Positions 33,543 through 43,333 of a DNA stretch of 64,000 nt are shown piece after piece. The notes under the pieces were generated by a model that had not been told where the DNA came from, made no database searches, and was given only the letters and a program-made list of their open reading frames with translations. Both the position numbers and the translations under genes were made by a program. The stretch's first letter is position 1, and the number at the start of each line of letters is the position of its first letter. The stretch is taken from contig NZ_JAJIRO010000004.1 in assembly GCF_025717535.1 (NCBI RefSeq), positions 434,001-498,000 on the forward strand, given 5' to 3'. This stretch comes from Paucibacter sp. Y2R2-4. GTDB lineage: Bacteria; Pseudomonadota; Gammaproteobacteria; Burkholderiales; Burkholderiaceae_C.

Positions 33543-36500
33543 ATCTGCACCCGCAGTTGCTGGGCGCGGCGCAGATGCCAGGCCATGTCCAGGCGCTCAA
33601 AGCTGGCACTAGCCTGGTCCAAGAGCGCTTGCGCTGGCTGGCCCAAGGCGATGGCCATCTCGGCCGCGCAGAGCTGGTTGAGCGCCGACTCATGGGCCGA
33701 GCCACGCAGGGCCGCCACCCGTTCGGCCGCCGCCAAATAGCGCTTGATTTGATGAGGCTTCGAATCGGCCAGCGCCAGCTTGGCCGCCGCACGGTAAGCC
33801 ATGGCCACGCCAATCCAGTCGCGCTGACGCGAACGCATCAGCGCCTTGGCAATCTGCTGGCGCGCACCAGCCCGGTCACCCTGATCGGCCAAGACCTCGG
33901 CCAGCCAGCCATGGTTGAAGGAGCTGAACAAACCGCCGCCACGCGGCGCCAGCCATGCAATCGAGTCCAGCAAGGCCGCCGCAGCGCCCTCGCTGCGCTC
34001 CTCCATCCAAGCCCCGTAAGCGCCGGCCGCATGGCCCATAGAGAAGGTGAACAAGCTGCGCACGCGCCCGCCGATGCGGTGCGCTTCATCGGCGCTCTGG
34101 CGCGCCTCGGCCCAACGGCCTTGCCACAACAGCACCGCCGCCCGCCAGCCTTGCACCGAGGCCTCGACCGGCAAATTGCTGCCGCGCACATAGGACAAGG
34201 CTTCATCAAAGGCCTCATGGGCCGCCAGAAAATTGCCCTGATCACCCAGCACATAGGCCTTGCAAGCCAAGGAGTAAGTGCGGCCGATCGCCGGCCGGCC
34301 CAGGCTGGCCAAGGTCCCCGTGCCAGTGCTGCTGTCCTTCGGGCGCTGAAAGCCCAGCGCCTCATCCAACAAGCGCAGCGCCGCCGGGTAGTCCGCGGCA
34401 GCTGCCAGGATCTGCCCGCGGGTGCCGCGCAGCTGCGCGCCCAGGGCCGCATCCCCCGCCTGTTCAGCCGCGAGCAGGCCGTGCTCGCAGTGCCGCAAAC
34501 CGGCCTTGGCATCGCCCAGCGCATAGCTGACATAACCCAACCAATACTCAGCACGCGCGATCTGCGCCGCATCGCCGCCCGCCAGCGCCAGCTTGGCCGC
34601 ATGCTGCAAAACGCGCAAATCGGCCCGCGAGGCATCGAACACGCAGGCCAGGCCGAAGCGCTGGGCAATCGACACCCAATGCGCGTCAAGCGCCGCGCTG
34701 GGTGGCTGATGCTCCAGCGCGACCAAGGCCGCGCGGTATTGCTTTTTGGCGCGATCCAAGGCGGACGAAGCCAGTGCCTGATCGCCCGCTCTTTCGGCGT
34801 GAAACACCGCCTCTTCCCATTGGCCGGCGGCGCCGCCGTGATAGGCGAGCAACTCATCGGTAGGCTGGCGCGGCGTGCTGTCGATCTGCGAGCGCAGCTC
34901 GGCCGCCACATGCCGGTGCATGGACTGGCGCTCATGCCAACCGATCGACTCATAAACCACGTCACGCGTGATGCCGTGCTTGAAACGCAAGAAACCGGCG
35001 CGTCGATCGGGGAAGACGAAGTCCTGCTCGGCCAAGGCCAGCACCGCCGGGTCACGCTCGCCGCAGCCGGTCAGGCGCTCCAAAAGCCAGGCGGGAATGA
35101 CATTGCCAATCACCGCGGCGGTGCGCAGTAAATGAGCTTGAGCGGCCGGCAAGCGCGCCACCCGCGATTCGATCAAGGCCGACAACCAGGCTTGACCGAC
35201 TTGCTCGCGCTGCAGCTGGGGCGACTGCGCAGGCCGGGATCCGATTTCATGCTTCAGCGCATGGCACAGCTCTTCGATGAACAGCGGGTTGCCGCCTGCA
35301 TGACGCTGAATCTCAGCGGCAATGAAGGGGTCGGTAGTCGGCAGCAGATGCACGACGGCATGAGCCGACTCGCAGTCGTTGAAGGGCCGCAGATCAATGA
35401 CTTTGAGCTCGGACTCGTCGCGCACCGGCGCCAAGTCGGGTAAGGCCTCATCCATGGGCTGCGGCCGCGTGGCCGTCAACAAAAGCAGGGGCAGCTGGTG
35501 CTCGACGGCCATCTTCTGCATCCGATGTAGCAGCAACAAGCTGGCGTCGTCGGCCCATTGCAAATCGTCGATGCACACCAGCTGTGGGCCTTGTCGGGCC
35601 AAGTCGGCGATCAGACGCAACCATGCGGCCGGGCGCTCCACCGGCTTGCTGTTCAGCACGGCAGCGGCAGCCGCTTGCTCTTGCGTTTGCAGGGCACGCA
35701 AGATCTGCAAATAGGGTTGCAGCGGCTCGGCGCTCAAATAGCTTTCGCAATAGCCCCGGTGAACCTGGCAGTTACGCTCGGCGGCCCGACTGAGAAACTC
35801 CTCGGTCAAGCGGGTCTTGCCCATGCCGGCATTGGCGCGCAGGCTGATCCAGCGCGGCCGCCCTTGCATGGCATGCTCCAGGGCCTCTTCCAGCTGCGCC
35901 AACTCCTGAGCCCGACCCACAAAGGGCGACAAGCCGCGCAAAAGACTGGCCTCGAAACGCCGCCCGATGGCGCTGCGCCCCAGGATGGCATAAACGGTCA
36001 GCGGGCTGCCGCGGCCCTTCAGTTGCAACTCGCGGCGTTCGCTGGTCTGGAAGTAATGGCTTTGCAAGCCCAGCGTTTCCTCGCTGACCAAAATCTCATC
36101 GGCACCGGCCTCGTCGGACAAGCGCGCCGCAAAGTTCGGCGTGTTGCCCAGCAGTTCGAAGCGACCGCGCACCGAGTCGCCGTCTTCCATCAACACCAGG
36201 CCGGCGTGAATGCCGGTGTGCAGGCTGAGCGTCTGCCCGTGCGGCCACAGCGCGGCGCCATTCGGCGGTTGCAGGCAGCGCACCGCTTGGTGTAACTCCA
36301 GGGCGGCCTCGGTGGCGCGACGGCCGTCATCTTCGCGCACCTCGGGGTGACCAAAAATGGCCAACATGCCATCGCCCTGGATGCGCACCACCGTGCCGCC
36401 ATGACGCGGCACCACGCTTTGGTACAGCGCCCGCAAGTCGGTCAGCATGACGGCGTAATGCTCGGTCTCCATGCCATCGGCCAGCCGAGTCGACTCGGAC

Positions 36501-36619
36501 AGGTCGGCGAACATCACGGTCAGGTTGCGTCGCTGCCCCATTGCTTGCAGCGTGGACGCACGGGGATTCGGCTCGGTCATGGCCTGGGGCTCTTGTGGCG
36601 AGGGCGTGCTGAGATCCAT
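33539..36619 (-). CDS. Class III nucleotide cyclase / AAA ATPase / TPR protein
   Basis: This 1026-residue protein has three parts. A class III cyclase catalytic domain covers about 30-200, with metal Asp39 (MFADLSESTR) and Asp83 (IQGDGMLAIFG) and the later NTPNFAARLSDEA with the Asn/Arg pair, so it looks active. An AAA ATPase follows, with a P-loop (ANAGMGKTR) and Walker B (LVCIDDLQWADDASLLLL). A long helical TPR-like tail makes up the C-terminal 500 residues. This is the cyclase-linked multidomain signalling layout also seen in actinobacteria and betaproteobacteria. The start is uncertain: 36619, 36580 and 36541 are all ATG and none has a strong ribosome site. The other cyclase-type gene lies immediately upstream (25-base gap). 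Confidence 0.85.
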   Translation of the reverse strand: MDLSTPSPQEPQAMTEPNPRASTLQAMGQRRNLTVMFADLSESTRLADGMETEHYAVMLTDLRALYQSVVPRHGGTVVRIQGDGMLAIFGHPEVREDDGRRATEAALELHQAVRCLQPPNGAALWPHGQTLSLHTGIHAGLVLMEDGDSVRGRFELLGNTPNFAARLSDEAGADEILVSEETLGLQSHYFQTSERRELQLKGRGSPLTVYAILGRSAIGRRFEASLLRGLSPFVGRAQELAQLEEALEHAMQGRPRWISLRANAGMGKTRLTEEFLSRAAERNCQVHRGYCESYLSAEPLQPYLQILRALQTQEQAAAAAVLNSKPVERPAAWLRLIADLARQGPQLVCIDDLQWADDASLLLLHRMQKMAVEHQLPLLLLTATRPQPMDEALPDLAPVRDESELKVIDLRPFNDCESAHAVVHLLPTTDPFIAAEIQRHAGGNPLFIEELCHALKHEIGSRPAQSPQLQREQVGQAWLSALIESRVARLPAAQAHLLRTAAVIGNVIPAWLLERLTGCGERDPAVLALAEQDFVFPDRRAGFLRFKHGITRDVVYESIGWHERQSMHRHVAAELRSQIDSTPRQPTDELLAYHGGAAGQWEEAVFHAERAGDQALASSALDRAKKQYRAALVALEHQPPSAALDAHWVSIAQRFGLACVFDASRADLRVLQHAAKLALAGGDAAQIARAEYWLGYVSYALGDAKAGLRHCEHGLLAAEQAGDAALGAQLRGTRGQILAAAADYPAALRLLDEALGFQRPKDSSTGTGTLASLGRPAIGRTYSLACKAYVLGDQGNFLAAHEAFDEALSYVRGSNLPVEASVQGWRAAVLLWQGRWAEARQSADEAHRIGGRVRSLFTFSMGHAAGAYGAWMEERSEGAAAALLDSIAWLAPRGGGLFSSFNHGWLAEVLADQGDRAGARQQIAKALMRSRQRDWIGVAMAYRAAAKLALADSKPHQIKRYLAAAERVAALRGSAHESALNQLCAAEMAIALGQPAQALLDQASASFERLDMAWHLRRAQQLRVQI

Positions 36620-36644
36620 CCTACAACCAGTGGATGCGTTTGAA

Positions 36645-37865
36645 TCACAGTTTGACCAAGGACGCCGAAAACGCCGGCAGATCCTCTTCCCGCAGGCCCA
36701 GGAAAATGGGCTGGCCCTGGCGCCGGTGGATATTGATCTTGGCGTTGTAGACCCGGTGCGGCAGGCCATGTTTGTCGCTGATCTCGAACTCGCTGATGCC
36801 GAACTCCCCCTGGGCGTCTTTTTGCCCGGTCAAATAGCAGGCGATTTCATCGATCTCGGCGCCCGCCAAGTTCAGCCCGTTCAATTGCTTGAGGGGGCGG
36901 CGGGTCCGCTCCACGAACTCAATGCTGTCGATGCGCTGAATCTCGCCGCTGGACTCGCTGCGCATCAAGGTATTGAACTTGCCGACCAGCACCTGCCCCG
37001 GCAGAGCGCGGTCAATCATGCGAGCGAGTTCAATCGTCACCTGGCCGACCAAATAGCTGAAGGAGGTGGGGTTCAGGCCTTCGCTTTGATAGAACTCGTA
37101 GTGCGAACCCACATGGAAGGCCGCGCGCAGCTGCGGCACCGACTCGGGCCGCTTGGCACGCTCACGCGCCAAGGCGTTGTCGGCCAAGATGAACTGCAAA
37201 AGTTGATACAGCTCGACATTGGCCTCGACACCGCGCATGCGGTTCCAGATGTAGAAGCCGTCGCCGGTGGTGGTGCGGGCGAAGTTGATATTGATCTCGC
37301 GATCCAACAGCTTGGCGTAGGCGGCATTCACCGAGCAGGACAAGCTGTTCAGCTGCACCACCTGTTGCAAAGGGCTGAGCAGCGAGAAACCCACCGCGTC
37401 GAACAGAATCACCGCCCGGTCTTCCACCAGGCGAATGCCATAGCGCGCCACGATGGCGGCCGTCAGCTCCAGGCCCAGGCCGAGTTCCGGCGAGAAGGGC
37501 AACTCAATCAGCTGCGGCTGCAGGCCCAGCTCGGCGGCCACCTGCTCGAACTGAGCCTCGGGCAGATGGGTCGGATGGGCCAACAACTCATCCAGCACGC
37601 GGCTGCGGCGCCTTGCCTCTTGTGCATCGGGGCTGGATTGGCTGAATTCGGTCAGCAAGGGGTGCGGTGCCACCAGCAAGCGCAGGCCGCTGGGCACCGG
37701 GCTCCAGGCAAAAATCAGGTTTTCGCCCAAGTCCCAAAGGGCGTAGAGGCGCTGGTCCAGCACCACGATATGGTCGCGCGCCTGCGCCTCGCTCAGGCCG
37801 CTAGGCAAGGCGTACGCCATGAAGCCGTCAAGCCAAGACCTGCGCTTGCGGATTTCGTCTGTCAC
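36645..37865 (-). CDS. Divergent class III cyclase-type protein
   Basis: This 406-residue protein has an N-terminal region without a recognised family. From about 150 it shows a class III cyclase pattern: AVILFDAVGFS with Asp156, and TTTGDGFYIWN with Asp202, in the right order and spacing for the two metal aspartates. The later segment YLVGQVTIELARM keeps the Arg but has lost the expected Asn, so catalysis is doubtful. The GTG at 37865 is chosen because AGGGG precedes it by six bases; the frame to 37937 starts with TTG. It lies 25 bases upstream of the cyclase/ATPase gene on the same strand, so the two probably form one signalling unit. Confidence 0.7.
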   Translation of the reverse strand: MTDEIRKRRSWLDGFMAYALPSGLSEAQARDHIVVLDQRLYALWDLGENLIFAWSPVPSGLRLLVAPHPLLTEFSQSSPDAQEARRRSRVLDELLAHPTHLPEAQFEQVAAELGLQPQLIELPFSPELGLGLELTAAIVARYGIRLVEDRAVILFDAVGFSLLSPLQQVVQLNSLSCSVNAAYAKLLDREININFARTTTGDGFYIWNRMRGVEANVELYQLLQFILADNALARERAKRPESVPQLRAAFHVGSHYEFYQSEGLNPTSFSYLVGQVTIELARMIDRALPGQVLVGKFNTLMRSESSGEIQRIDSIEFVERTRRPLKQLNGLNLAGAEIDEIACYLTGQKDAQGEFGISEFEISDKHGLPHRVYNAKINIHRRQGQPIFLGLREEDLPAFSASLVKL

Positions 37866-37997
37866 TCTTTTCCCCTGCCTCTGACTGGATGCGCCAGGGC
37901 TGCTGCGCCGCTGAAATACGGCGCCAGCTGCCCTCAAGCGCTGTTTGGATCAGGGGGCATTGTCGGGTATGACTTATGACAGCTTCTAGGGATCAAA

Positions 37998-38047
37998 CCG
38001 AAGCGCAGCAGCAGGGCTGACATGCGCGCGCTGTGGCTGCGCTTCGG
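37998..38047. terminator. 12-bp perfect inverted repeat with a 26-base loop
   Basis: CCGAAGCGCAGC (37998-38009) pairs with GCTGCGCTTCGG (38036-38047). It lies about 43 bases past the stop codon of the small secreted protein gene (38090, leftward), in the gap before the GTG of the cyclase-type gene. It could end the small gene's transcript; the purpose of the long loop is not clear. Confidence 0.45.
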
Positions 38048-38089
38048 CTCGACCCCAGAGGATGGGAAAGCAGGCTCTTGCCCGCGTCT

Positions 38090-38344
38090 TCAGACACGGC
38101 GCGCGCTGTTCTTGGCGGGCTTGGCGGCGGCCAGCATTTGCTGCTGCATTTGGCTGTTCATGCTCAAACCGGTCACCACCACGCGCGGCAGTTGCACCAC
38201 TTGCAGGGCCGGTGCGGCCTTGGCGCTGATGACCACGCGGGGCAGCTGGGTCACTTCGGTTTGCGGCGCAGCCTGTGACAAGGTGCTAAAGCCCAGAGCG
38301 GCGACGGCAAAAAGGGTCTTGGTGAGGATTTGTTGGCTTGACAT
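38090..38344 (-). CDS. Small secreted protein with two QLPRVVxxx strands (B)
   Basis: This 84-residue protein has an ATG preceded by AGGAG eight bases upstream. It has a signal peptide (QILTKTLFAVAALGFSTLSQ, cleaved near QAAP). The mature part carries two similar strands, VTQLPRVVISAKA and VVQLPRVVVTGLS, then a Gln/Met-rich segment and a basic end. I do not recognise a named family. The 70-residue protein at 12597-12809 has one copy of the same strand. The strands resemble TonB boxes (E/D-T-h-x-V-x-A/G). It is divergent from uvrA across 256 bases. Confidence 0.7.
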   Translation of the reverse strand: MSSQQILTKTLFAVAALGFSTLSQAAPQTEVTQLPRVVISAKAAPALQVVQLPRVVVTGLSMNSQMQQQMLAAAKPAKNSARRV

Positions 38345-38600
38345 GATGGGTTCTCCTTGAATTGAGTCACTGGGTACGAAGTCGTTTTCGGCTTCGTTGG
38401 ACTCATTGTGCGAAAGCCCACAGGCGCCCGCCTTCGCCTTGCGACGAACTGCCAGCCCGGGCGTTTGGCTTGCGGCTGAGCGCGACGAAGGGTTTTCCCT
38501 AGAATTCGTGCACAGCATCAGGACCTCGCAAGTCCAAGAGATTGCCCAGTCCAAGTGCTGGCGCCCTATGATGGCGGGTTGCCTCGCCTATTTGCCGACC

Positions 38601-41519
38601 ATGACCGACCCCACACCCTTGCCGTTTGAAGTGCCGATGATCCGCGTGCGGGGGGCGCGCACCCACAATCTGAAGAACATCGATGTAGACCTGCCGCGCA
38701 ACAAACTGGTGGTGATCACCGGCCTGTCGGGTTCGGGCAAGTCCAGCCTGGCCTTTGACACCTTGTACGCCGAGGGCCAGCGTCGCTACGTCGAGAGCTT
38801 GTCGGCCTATGCGCGCCAGTTCTTGCAGCTGATGGACAAGCCGGATGTGGACGTCATCGAAGGCTTGTCGCCGGCCATTTCCATTGAGCAAAAGGCCACC
38901 AGCCACAACCCCCGCTCGACGGTCGGCACCGTCACCGAAATCCACGACTACCTGCGCCTGCTCTACGCTCGCGCCGGCACGCCCTTCTGCCCCGACCACC
39001 AGCTGCCGCTGGAAGCGCAAAGCATCAGCCAGATGGTGGACGCGGTCTTGGCCATGCCGGAAGACAGCAAGCTGATGCTGCTGGCGCCGGTGGTGCGCGA
39101 CCGCAAGGGCGAGTTCCTGGACCTCTTCGAGGCCATGCAGGCGCAAGGCTATGTGCGCTTCCGGGTGGATGGCGTCACCGTCGACGCACCGGACTTCCCG
39201 GCGCTGAAAAAAGCCGAGAAGCACGATATCGACGTGGTCATCGACCGGGTCAAGATCAAGGCCGAGAGTGCCGACTCACTGCGCCAGCGCCTGGCCGAGA
39301 GCTTCGAGGCCGCCTTGCGTTTGGCCGAGGGCCGTGCGCTGGTGCTGAATATGGACAGCGGCAAGGAGCAGATTTTCTCCAGCAAGTTCGCCTGCCCGAT
39401 CTGCAGCTATTCGCTGCCGGAGTTGGAACCCCGCCTGTTCTCCTTCAACTCACCGGTGGGGGCCTGCCCCTCTTGCGAGGGCTTGGGCCAGATGACGGTG
39501 TTCGACCCCGAGCGGGTTGTCGCCTTCCCCAGCTTGAGCCTGGCCAGCGGCGCGGTGAAGGGCTGGGACCGTCGCAATGCCTACACCTTCTCGATGCTGG
39601 AGGCAGTGGCGGCACATTACCAATTCGACATCGATCTGCCTTTTGAGGAATTGCCCGAGACGGCGCGGCAAGCGCTTTTGTATGGCTCGGGCACGGACGA
39701 GATTCAGTTCGTCTACCAGGCCGAAAGCACGGCCGCCGGTGGCGGCACCAAGAAGCGCGCGGTGAAACGCTCGCATCCCTTTGAAGGCATCCTGCCGAAT
39801 CTGCAGCGACGCTTCAAGGAGACCGACTCCAGCGCGGTGCGTGAAGACCTGGCCCGCTATATGGCGCCCAAGAAGTGCCCGCATTGCGAGGGTTCACGGC
39901 TGCGCCGCGAGGCCCGCAATGTCTTGCTGCAACCGGCCGATGCGGCTGCGGGCGAACAGGGGCGGCCGATTTATGAGGTCGAGCATTCCACCCTGCGCGA
40001 CTGCCTGCACTATTTTGAAGGCCTGAAGCTCAAGGGCGCCAAGGCCGAAATCGGCGACAAAGTGGTGCGCGAGATCACCTCACGGCTGCGCTTCTTGAAC
40101 GATGTGGGCCTGAACTATCTGAGCCTGGACCGCAGCGCCGACACCTTGTCGGGCGGCGAAGCGCAGCGCATCCGCCTGGCCTCGCAGATCGGCTCCGGCC
40201 TGACCGGGGTGATGTATGTGCTGGACGAGCCCTCCATCGGCCTGCACCAGCGCGACAACGACCGCCTGATCGCCACCCTGCGCCGCCTGCGCGACCTGGG
40301 CAACTCGGTGCTGGTGGTGGAGCATGACGAAGACGCCATCCGCGCCGCCGACTATGTGCTGGACCTGGGGCCAGGTGCTGGTGTGCACGGCGGCCACATC
40401 ATTGCGCAGGGCACGCCGGCCGAGGTGGCCGCCAACCCCGCCTCCTTGACCGGGCGCTATCTGTCCGGCACTGCCAAGATCGAGGTGCCGCGCGAGCGCC
40501 ACCGCGTGCCGGCCGATGCCGAGCACAAGTCACTGAAAATCATCAATGCGCGCGGCAATAATTTGAAGGGCGTGACGGTCGAGATCCCGGTGGGCCTCTT
40601 GACCTGCGTGACCGGGGTGTCCGGCTCCGGCAAGAGCACCTTGGTCAATGACACGCTCTACACAGCGGTGGCCAAGAAGATCTACCAAAGCCATGCCGAC
40701 CCCGCGCCGCATGATGAGATCGAAGGGCTGGACGCTTTCGACAAGGTCATCAATGTGGACCAGTCGCCGATCGGCCGCACGCCGCGATCAAATCCCGCCA
40801 CTTACACCGGCTTGTTCACGCCCATACGCGAGCTGTTCGCCGAGATGAACACCGCACGCGAACGCGGTTACGGGCCAGGCCGCTTCTCCTTCAATGTGGC
40901 CGGTGGTCGCTGCGAGGCCTGCCAAGGCGATGGCGTGCTGAAGGTGGAGATGCACTTCCTGCCGGATGTTTACGTGCCTTGCGACACCTGCCACGGCAAG
41001 CGCTACAACCGCGAAACCCTGGAAGTGCTCTACAAGGGCAAGAACATCACCGAAGTGCTGGCGATGACCATCGAGGATGCGCATCAGTTCTTCAGCGCGG
41101 TGCCGACCTTGGCGCGCAAGCTGCAGACCCTGCTGGATGTGGGCCTGGGCTATGTGAAGCTGGGGCAAAGCGCCACCACGCTCTCGGGCGGCGAGGCGCA
41201 GCGGGTCAAGCTGGCACTGGAACTGAGCAAGCGCGACACCGGCCGCACGCTCTACATCCTGGACGAGCCGACCACCGGCCTGCACTTTGCCGACATCGCC
41301 TTGCTGCTGAAGGTTTTGCACCAGCTGCGCGACGCGGGCAACACCATCGTGGTGATCGAACACAACTTGGACGTCATCAAGACGGCCGACTGGTTGATCG
41401 ATATGGGCCCCGAGGGCGGCTCAGGCGGCGGGCAATTGCTGTTGGCCGGCACCCCTGAGGACTTGGCCGCTCATGAAGGCAGCCACACCGGTCGCTATCT
41501 GAAGGCCTTGTTGCGTTGA
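38601..41519 (+). CDS. uvrA: Excinuclease ABC subunit UvrA
   Basis: This 972-residue protein is UvrA, the damage-recognition ATPase of nucleotide excision repair. It has two ABC modules: Walker [14 protein letters not shown] near the N terminus and [13 protein letters not shown] in the second half, and signatures [12 protein letters not shown] and [12 protein letters not shown]. Cysteine pairs of the zinc sites are CPIC/CPSC and CEAC/CDTC, with CPHC in between. The ATG at 38601 begins the conserved part; the frame is open from 38397, which would overlap the upstream region of the small secreted gene. No LexA-type operator was recognised nearby. A strong terminator follows. Confidence 0.97.
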   Translation: MTDPTPLPFEVPMIRVRGARTHNLKNIDVDLPRNKLVVITGLSGSGKSSLAFDTLYAEGQRRYVESLSAYARQFLQLMDKPDVDVIEGLSPAISIEQKATSHNPRSTVGTVTEIHDYLRLLYARAGTPFCPDHQLPLEAQSISQMVDAVLAMPEDSKLMLLAPVVRDRKGEFLDLFEAMQAQGYVRFRVDGVTVDAPDFPALKKAEKHDIDVVIDRVKIKAESADSLRQRLAESFEAALRLAEGRALVLNMDSGKEQIFSSKFACPICSYSLPELEPRLFSFNSPVGACPSCEGLGQMTVFDPERVVAFPSLSLASGAVKGWDRRNAYTFSMLEAVAAHYQFDIDLPFEELPETARQALLYGSGTDEIQFVYQAESTAAGGGTKKRAVKRSHPFEGILPNLQRRFKETDSSAVREDLARYMAPKKCPHCEGSRLRREARNVLLQPADAAAGEQGRPIYEVEHSTLRDCLHYFEGLKLKGAKAEIGDKVVREITSRLRFLNDVGLNYLSLDRSADTLSGGEAQRIRLASQIGSGLTGVMYVLDEPSIGLHQRDNDRLIATLRRLRDLGNSVLVVEHDEDAIRAADYVLDLGPGAGVHGGHIIAQGTPAEVAANPASLTGRYLSGTAKIEVPRERHRVPADAEHKSLKIINARGNNLKGVTVEIPVGLLTCVTGVSGSGKSTLVNDTLYTAVAKKIYQSHADPAPHDEIEGLDAFDKVINVDQSPIGRTPRSNPATYTGLFTPIRELFAEMNTARERGYGPGRFSFNVAGGRCEACQGDGVLKVEMHFLPDVYVPCDTCHGKRYNRETLEVLYKGKNITEVLAMTIEDAHQFFSAVPTLARKLQTLLDVGLGYVKLGQSATTLSGGEAQRVKLALELSKRDTGRTLYILDEPTTGLHFADIALLLKVLHQLRDAGNTIVVIEHNLDVIKTADWLIDMGPEGGSGGGQLLLAGTPEDLAAHEGSHTGRYLKALLR

Positions 41520-41559
41520 ACTGGCTGCGCTAAGCGCCGATTGAAGCGCTGAAAAGACG

Positions 41560-41586
41560 AAGGGGCCTCGATGAGGCCCCTTTCTT
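41560..41586. terminator. Rho-independent terminator after uvrA
   Basis: AAGGGGCCTC (41560-41569) pairs with GAGGCCCCTT (41573-41582) around GAT, followed by TCTTTT. The 10-bp stem with a U run is a clear terminator for uvrA. The leading A residues allow it to serve the convergent PEP-CTERM gene as well. Confidence 0.9.
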
Positions 41587-41597
41587 TTGTTGGGTGT

Positions 41598-42413
41598 TTA
41601 GATGCGACGGCGACGGGCCACAAAACCCACGGCCAAGAGGCCTGCCATCAGCATCGCCCAGGTGCCAGGCTCGGGAATGCCGGGCACGACGGGTGGCACC
41701 GGCGGCACCACGGGTGGATCGACCGGAGGCACGGTCAATGTGCCGGGCGGCAATGAAGGCACCGCAATACCTCCAAAGCCGGGGCTTGGGCCGGTGAAGC
41801 CAGCGCCGGTGGGCGGCAAAGAACTGATATCAAAGCCTTCGTTATTGCCGCTGGCAATCTGTGAAAAGCTATTCGCCGGGCTCGGTGTGGCTGTTGGCAT
41901 TGGCCCCGCTGCAGGAGGGTCGATCTCCAGCGGTGTTTGCGGGTCTGCGATCTCTTGATGCGCCGAAGCCACCGTGCTGCCACCGGCCGCGGCCTTGGGG
42001 CTCATGCGCTGAATGCGGCTGACATTGCGGCAGACGGTGGGCACCAAGATGCATTGGCCGTCTTCGCAGTAGACCAGTCCACGCTCTTCATATTGCTGCG
42101 TCCATTTGGCCCGGCTGACGGTCTTGCAAACGCTGTTGGCGCCGAAGTGCATATCGCGGATTTCACTGCCGTACTGCGCTTGGCCCTTGATGGCGTCGCG
42201 CTGAATCGTCACCAGCTCGTCGTAATCCCGCTTGAGCATGCGAGCCTTCAGGCGAGCGCGGGCCGCAGCAGGAATGTCTTGATACCGATCCACGGCCGCA
42301 ACCACATCACCCATAAAGGGGTTCACGCCGGGCTTGTCCCAAGAACAATGCGGCAAGACATTGCCGGAGGCTGCGCCGGCAGCCGCGAAAGCAATAGATG
42401 CAAGCAAGGACAT
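41598..42413 (-). CDS. MHFG-type PEP-CTERM protein
   Basis: This 271-residue exported protein has a PEP-CTERM tail (GIPEPGTWAMLMAG, a hydrophobic helix, then VARRRRI) and a long Pro-rich linker with VPPVDPPVVPPVPPVVP. The body contains IRDMHFGANSVCKTVSRAKW followed by several cysteines (GLVYCEDGQC), which marks it as a member of the MHFG group of PEP-CTERM proteins. Their function is unknown. The start is uncertain: the ATG at 42413 has GGAAA upstream, but an in-frame TTG at 42491 would add a basic segment (RLFCRRRREC) and a more typical signal peptide. It is convergent with uvrA across a shared terminator. Confidence 0.78.
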   Translation of the reverse strand: MSLLASIAFAAAGAASGNVLPHCSWDKPGVNPFMGDVVAAVDRYQDIPAAARARLKARMLKRDYDELVTIQRDAIKGQAQYGSEIRDMHFGANSVCKTVSRAKWTQQYEERGLVYCEDGQCILVPTVCRNVSRIQRMSPKAAAGGSTVASAHQEIADPQTPLEIDPPAAGPMPTATPSPANSFSQIASGNNEGFDISSLPPTGAGFTGPSPGFGGIAVPSLPPGTLTVPPVDPPVVPPVPPVVPGIPEPGTWAMLMAGLLAVGFVARRRRI

Positions 42414-42781
42414 GGATAGATTTCCGATTAACAACAAGATGCCGCTCAACCAACATTCGCGCCGCCTGCGACAGAACAAGCGCGAAAGCAAGATGGGAAA
42501 AGCCCTGCTTTTTCCACGATGCGCAATATCGACAGTGTACTAACCCTGGTATTCGATTGGATCGCGTCACTTGAGGCGCTCCCCCTAGCTTGGTGCGGTT
42601 TTCACGGTTTTCCCTGGCTTTGCAGGCACCCAAGCATGTCGGCGACTGTCGACTCGGCCTTGCCGGTCAGTTCAGAGCCATCGAAAGCAAATTTTTCGCG
42701 TCCGCGGGCGAGGCTCTAACAGCGGCCGCGCATTTCGCTGCTATCGTGCCTGGGCTTCGCTCCGACCCCCGCACCGACTCC
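42414..42781. other. Divergent intergenic region before the MHFG protein and the receiver
   Basis: This 368-base spacer holds no convincing gene. It contains an A/T-rich block near 42416-42440 and 42690-42705 and must carry promoters for both flanking genes. I see no clear operator or terminator. Confidence 0.4.
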
Positions 42782-43192
42782 ATGAATCCGGCCTCTGCCC
42801 CCTATGTGATCTATGTTGAAGACGACAGGATCAATATCGTCCTGATGGAAGAGGTGTTCCGGCGTCTACCGGGCTGGCGTCTGGAATGCGCCGAAGATGG
42901 TGCGCAAGCCTTGACCTTGTTGTCAGAAGACCAGCCAGACTTGGTCTTGATCGATATGAATCTGCCCGATATGACGGGGCTGGATTTGCTGCAAAAACTT
43001 CGCGCCGAGCCTGCGAGCGCCCAGCTGCGCTGCGTCGCCTTATCGGCCGACGACTTGACTGAGCAGGTAGAGGCGGCACTTCAGGCCGGTTTCAGCGACT
43101 ATTGGCTCAAACCTATTGATGTGGAACGCTTGGCCGAGAGTCTCAAAGCCACCCTGCCCCTGGTGTCGCTTGAGTTGAAGTCCACATTTTGA
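42782..43192 (+). CDS. Stand-alone response-regulator receiver protein
   Basis: This 136-residue protein is a single receiver domain: YVEDDRINIVLMEEV (acidic pocket), LVLIDMNLPDMTGLDLL with the phosphoacceptor Asp, CVALSADDL and DYWLKPID with the conserved Lys. It has no output domain, like CheY-type or hybrid-kinase partner receivers. No histidine kinase is adjacent, so its partner is unknown. The ATG at 42782 starts the domain at the usual place; the frame further upstream (42590) has no support. Confidence 0.88.
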   Translation: MNPASAPYVIYVEDDRINIVLMEEVFRRLPGWRLECAEDGAQALTLLSEDQPDLVLIDMNLPDMTGLDLLQKLRAEPASAQLRCVALSADDLTEQVEAALQAGFSDYWLKPIDVERLAESLKATLPLVSLELKSTF

Positions 43193-43284
43193 TTGCCGTC
43201 GAGTCAGGCGGTTCGCACTGAAGGCTCAATCTCACCGCTGACTGCCTCGCCTCAAAACGCTGCGTGCTGCGGCAGGCAGAAAAA

Positions 43285-43307
43285 AAGGCCCGGGGATACC
43301 GGGCCTT
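43285..43307 (-). terminator. Rho-independent terminator after the SWIB gene
   Basis: AAGGCCCGG (43285-43293) pairs with CCGGGCCTT (43299-43307) around GGATA. Six A residues at 43281-43286 form a U run on the minus strand, so it terminates the leftward SWIB gene. It may also serve the receiver gene. Confidence 0.88.
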
Positions 43308-43333
43308 CATTGGGGTGCACTCAATCGCGCGGC

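Noticed and set aside
33557-35131. Rightward 524-codon frame opposite the cyclase/ATPase gene
   Set aside because: It is antisense to a TPR region with clear conserved composition and has no start signal or domain.
38345-38600. LexA (SOS) box before uvrA
   Set aside because: No CTGT-N8-ACAG-type palindrome was found in the upstream region.
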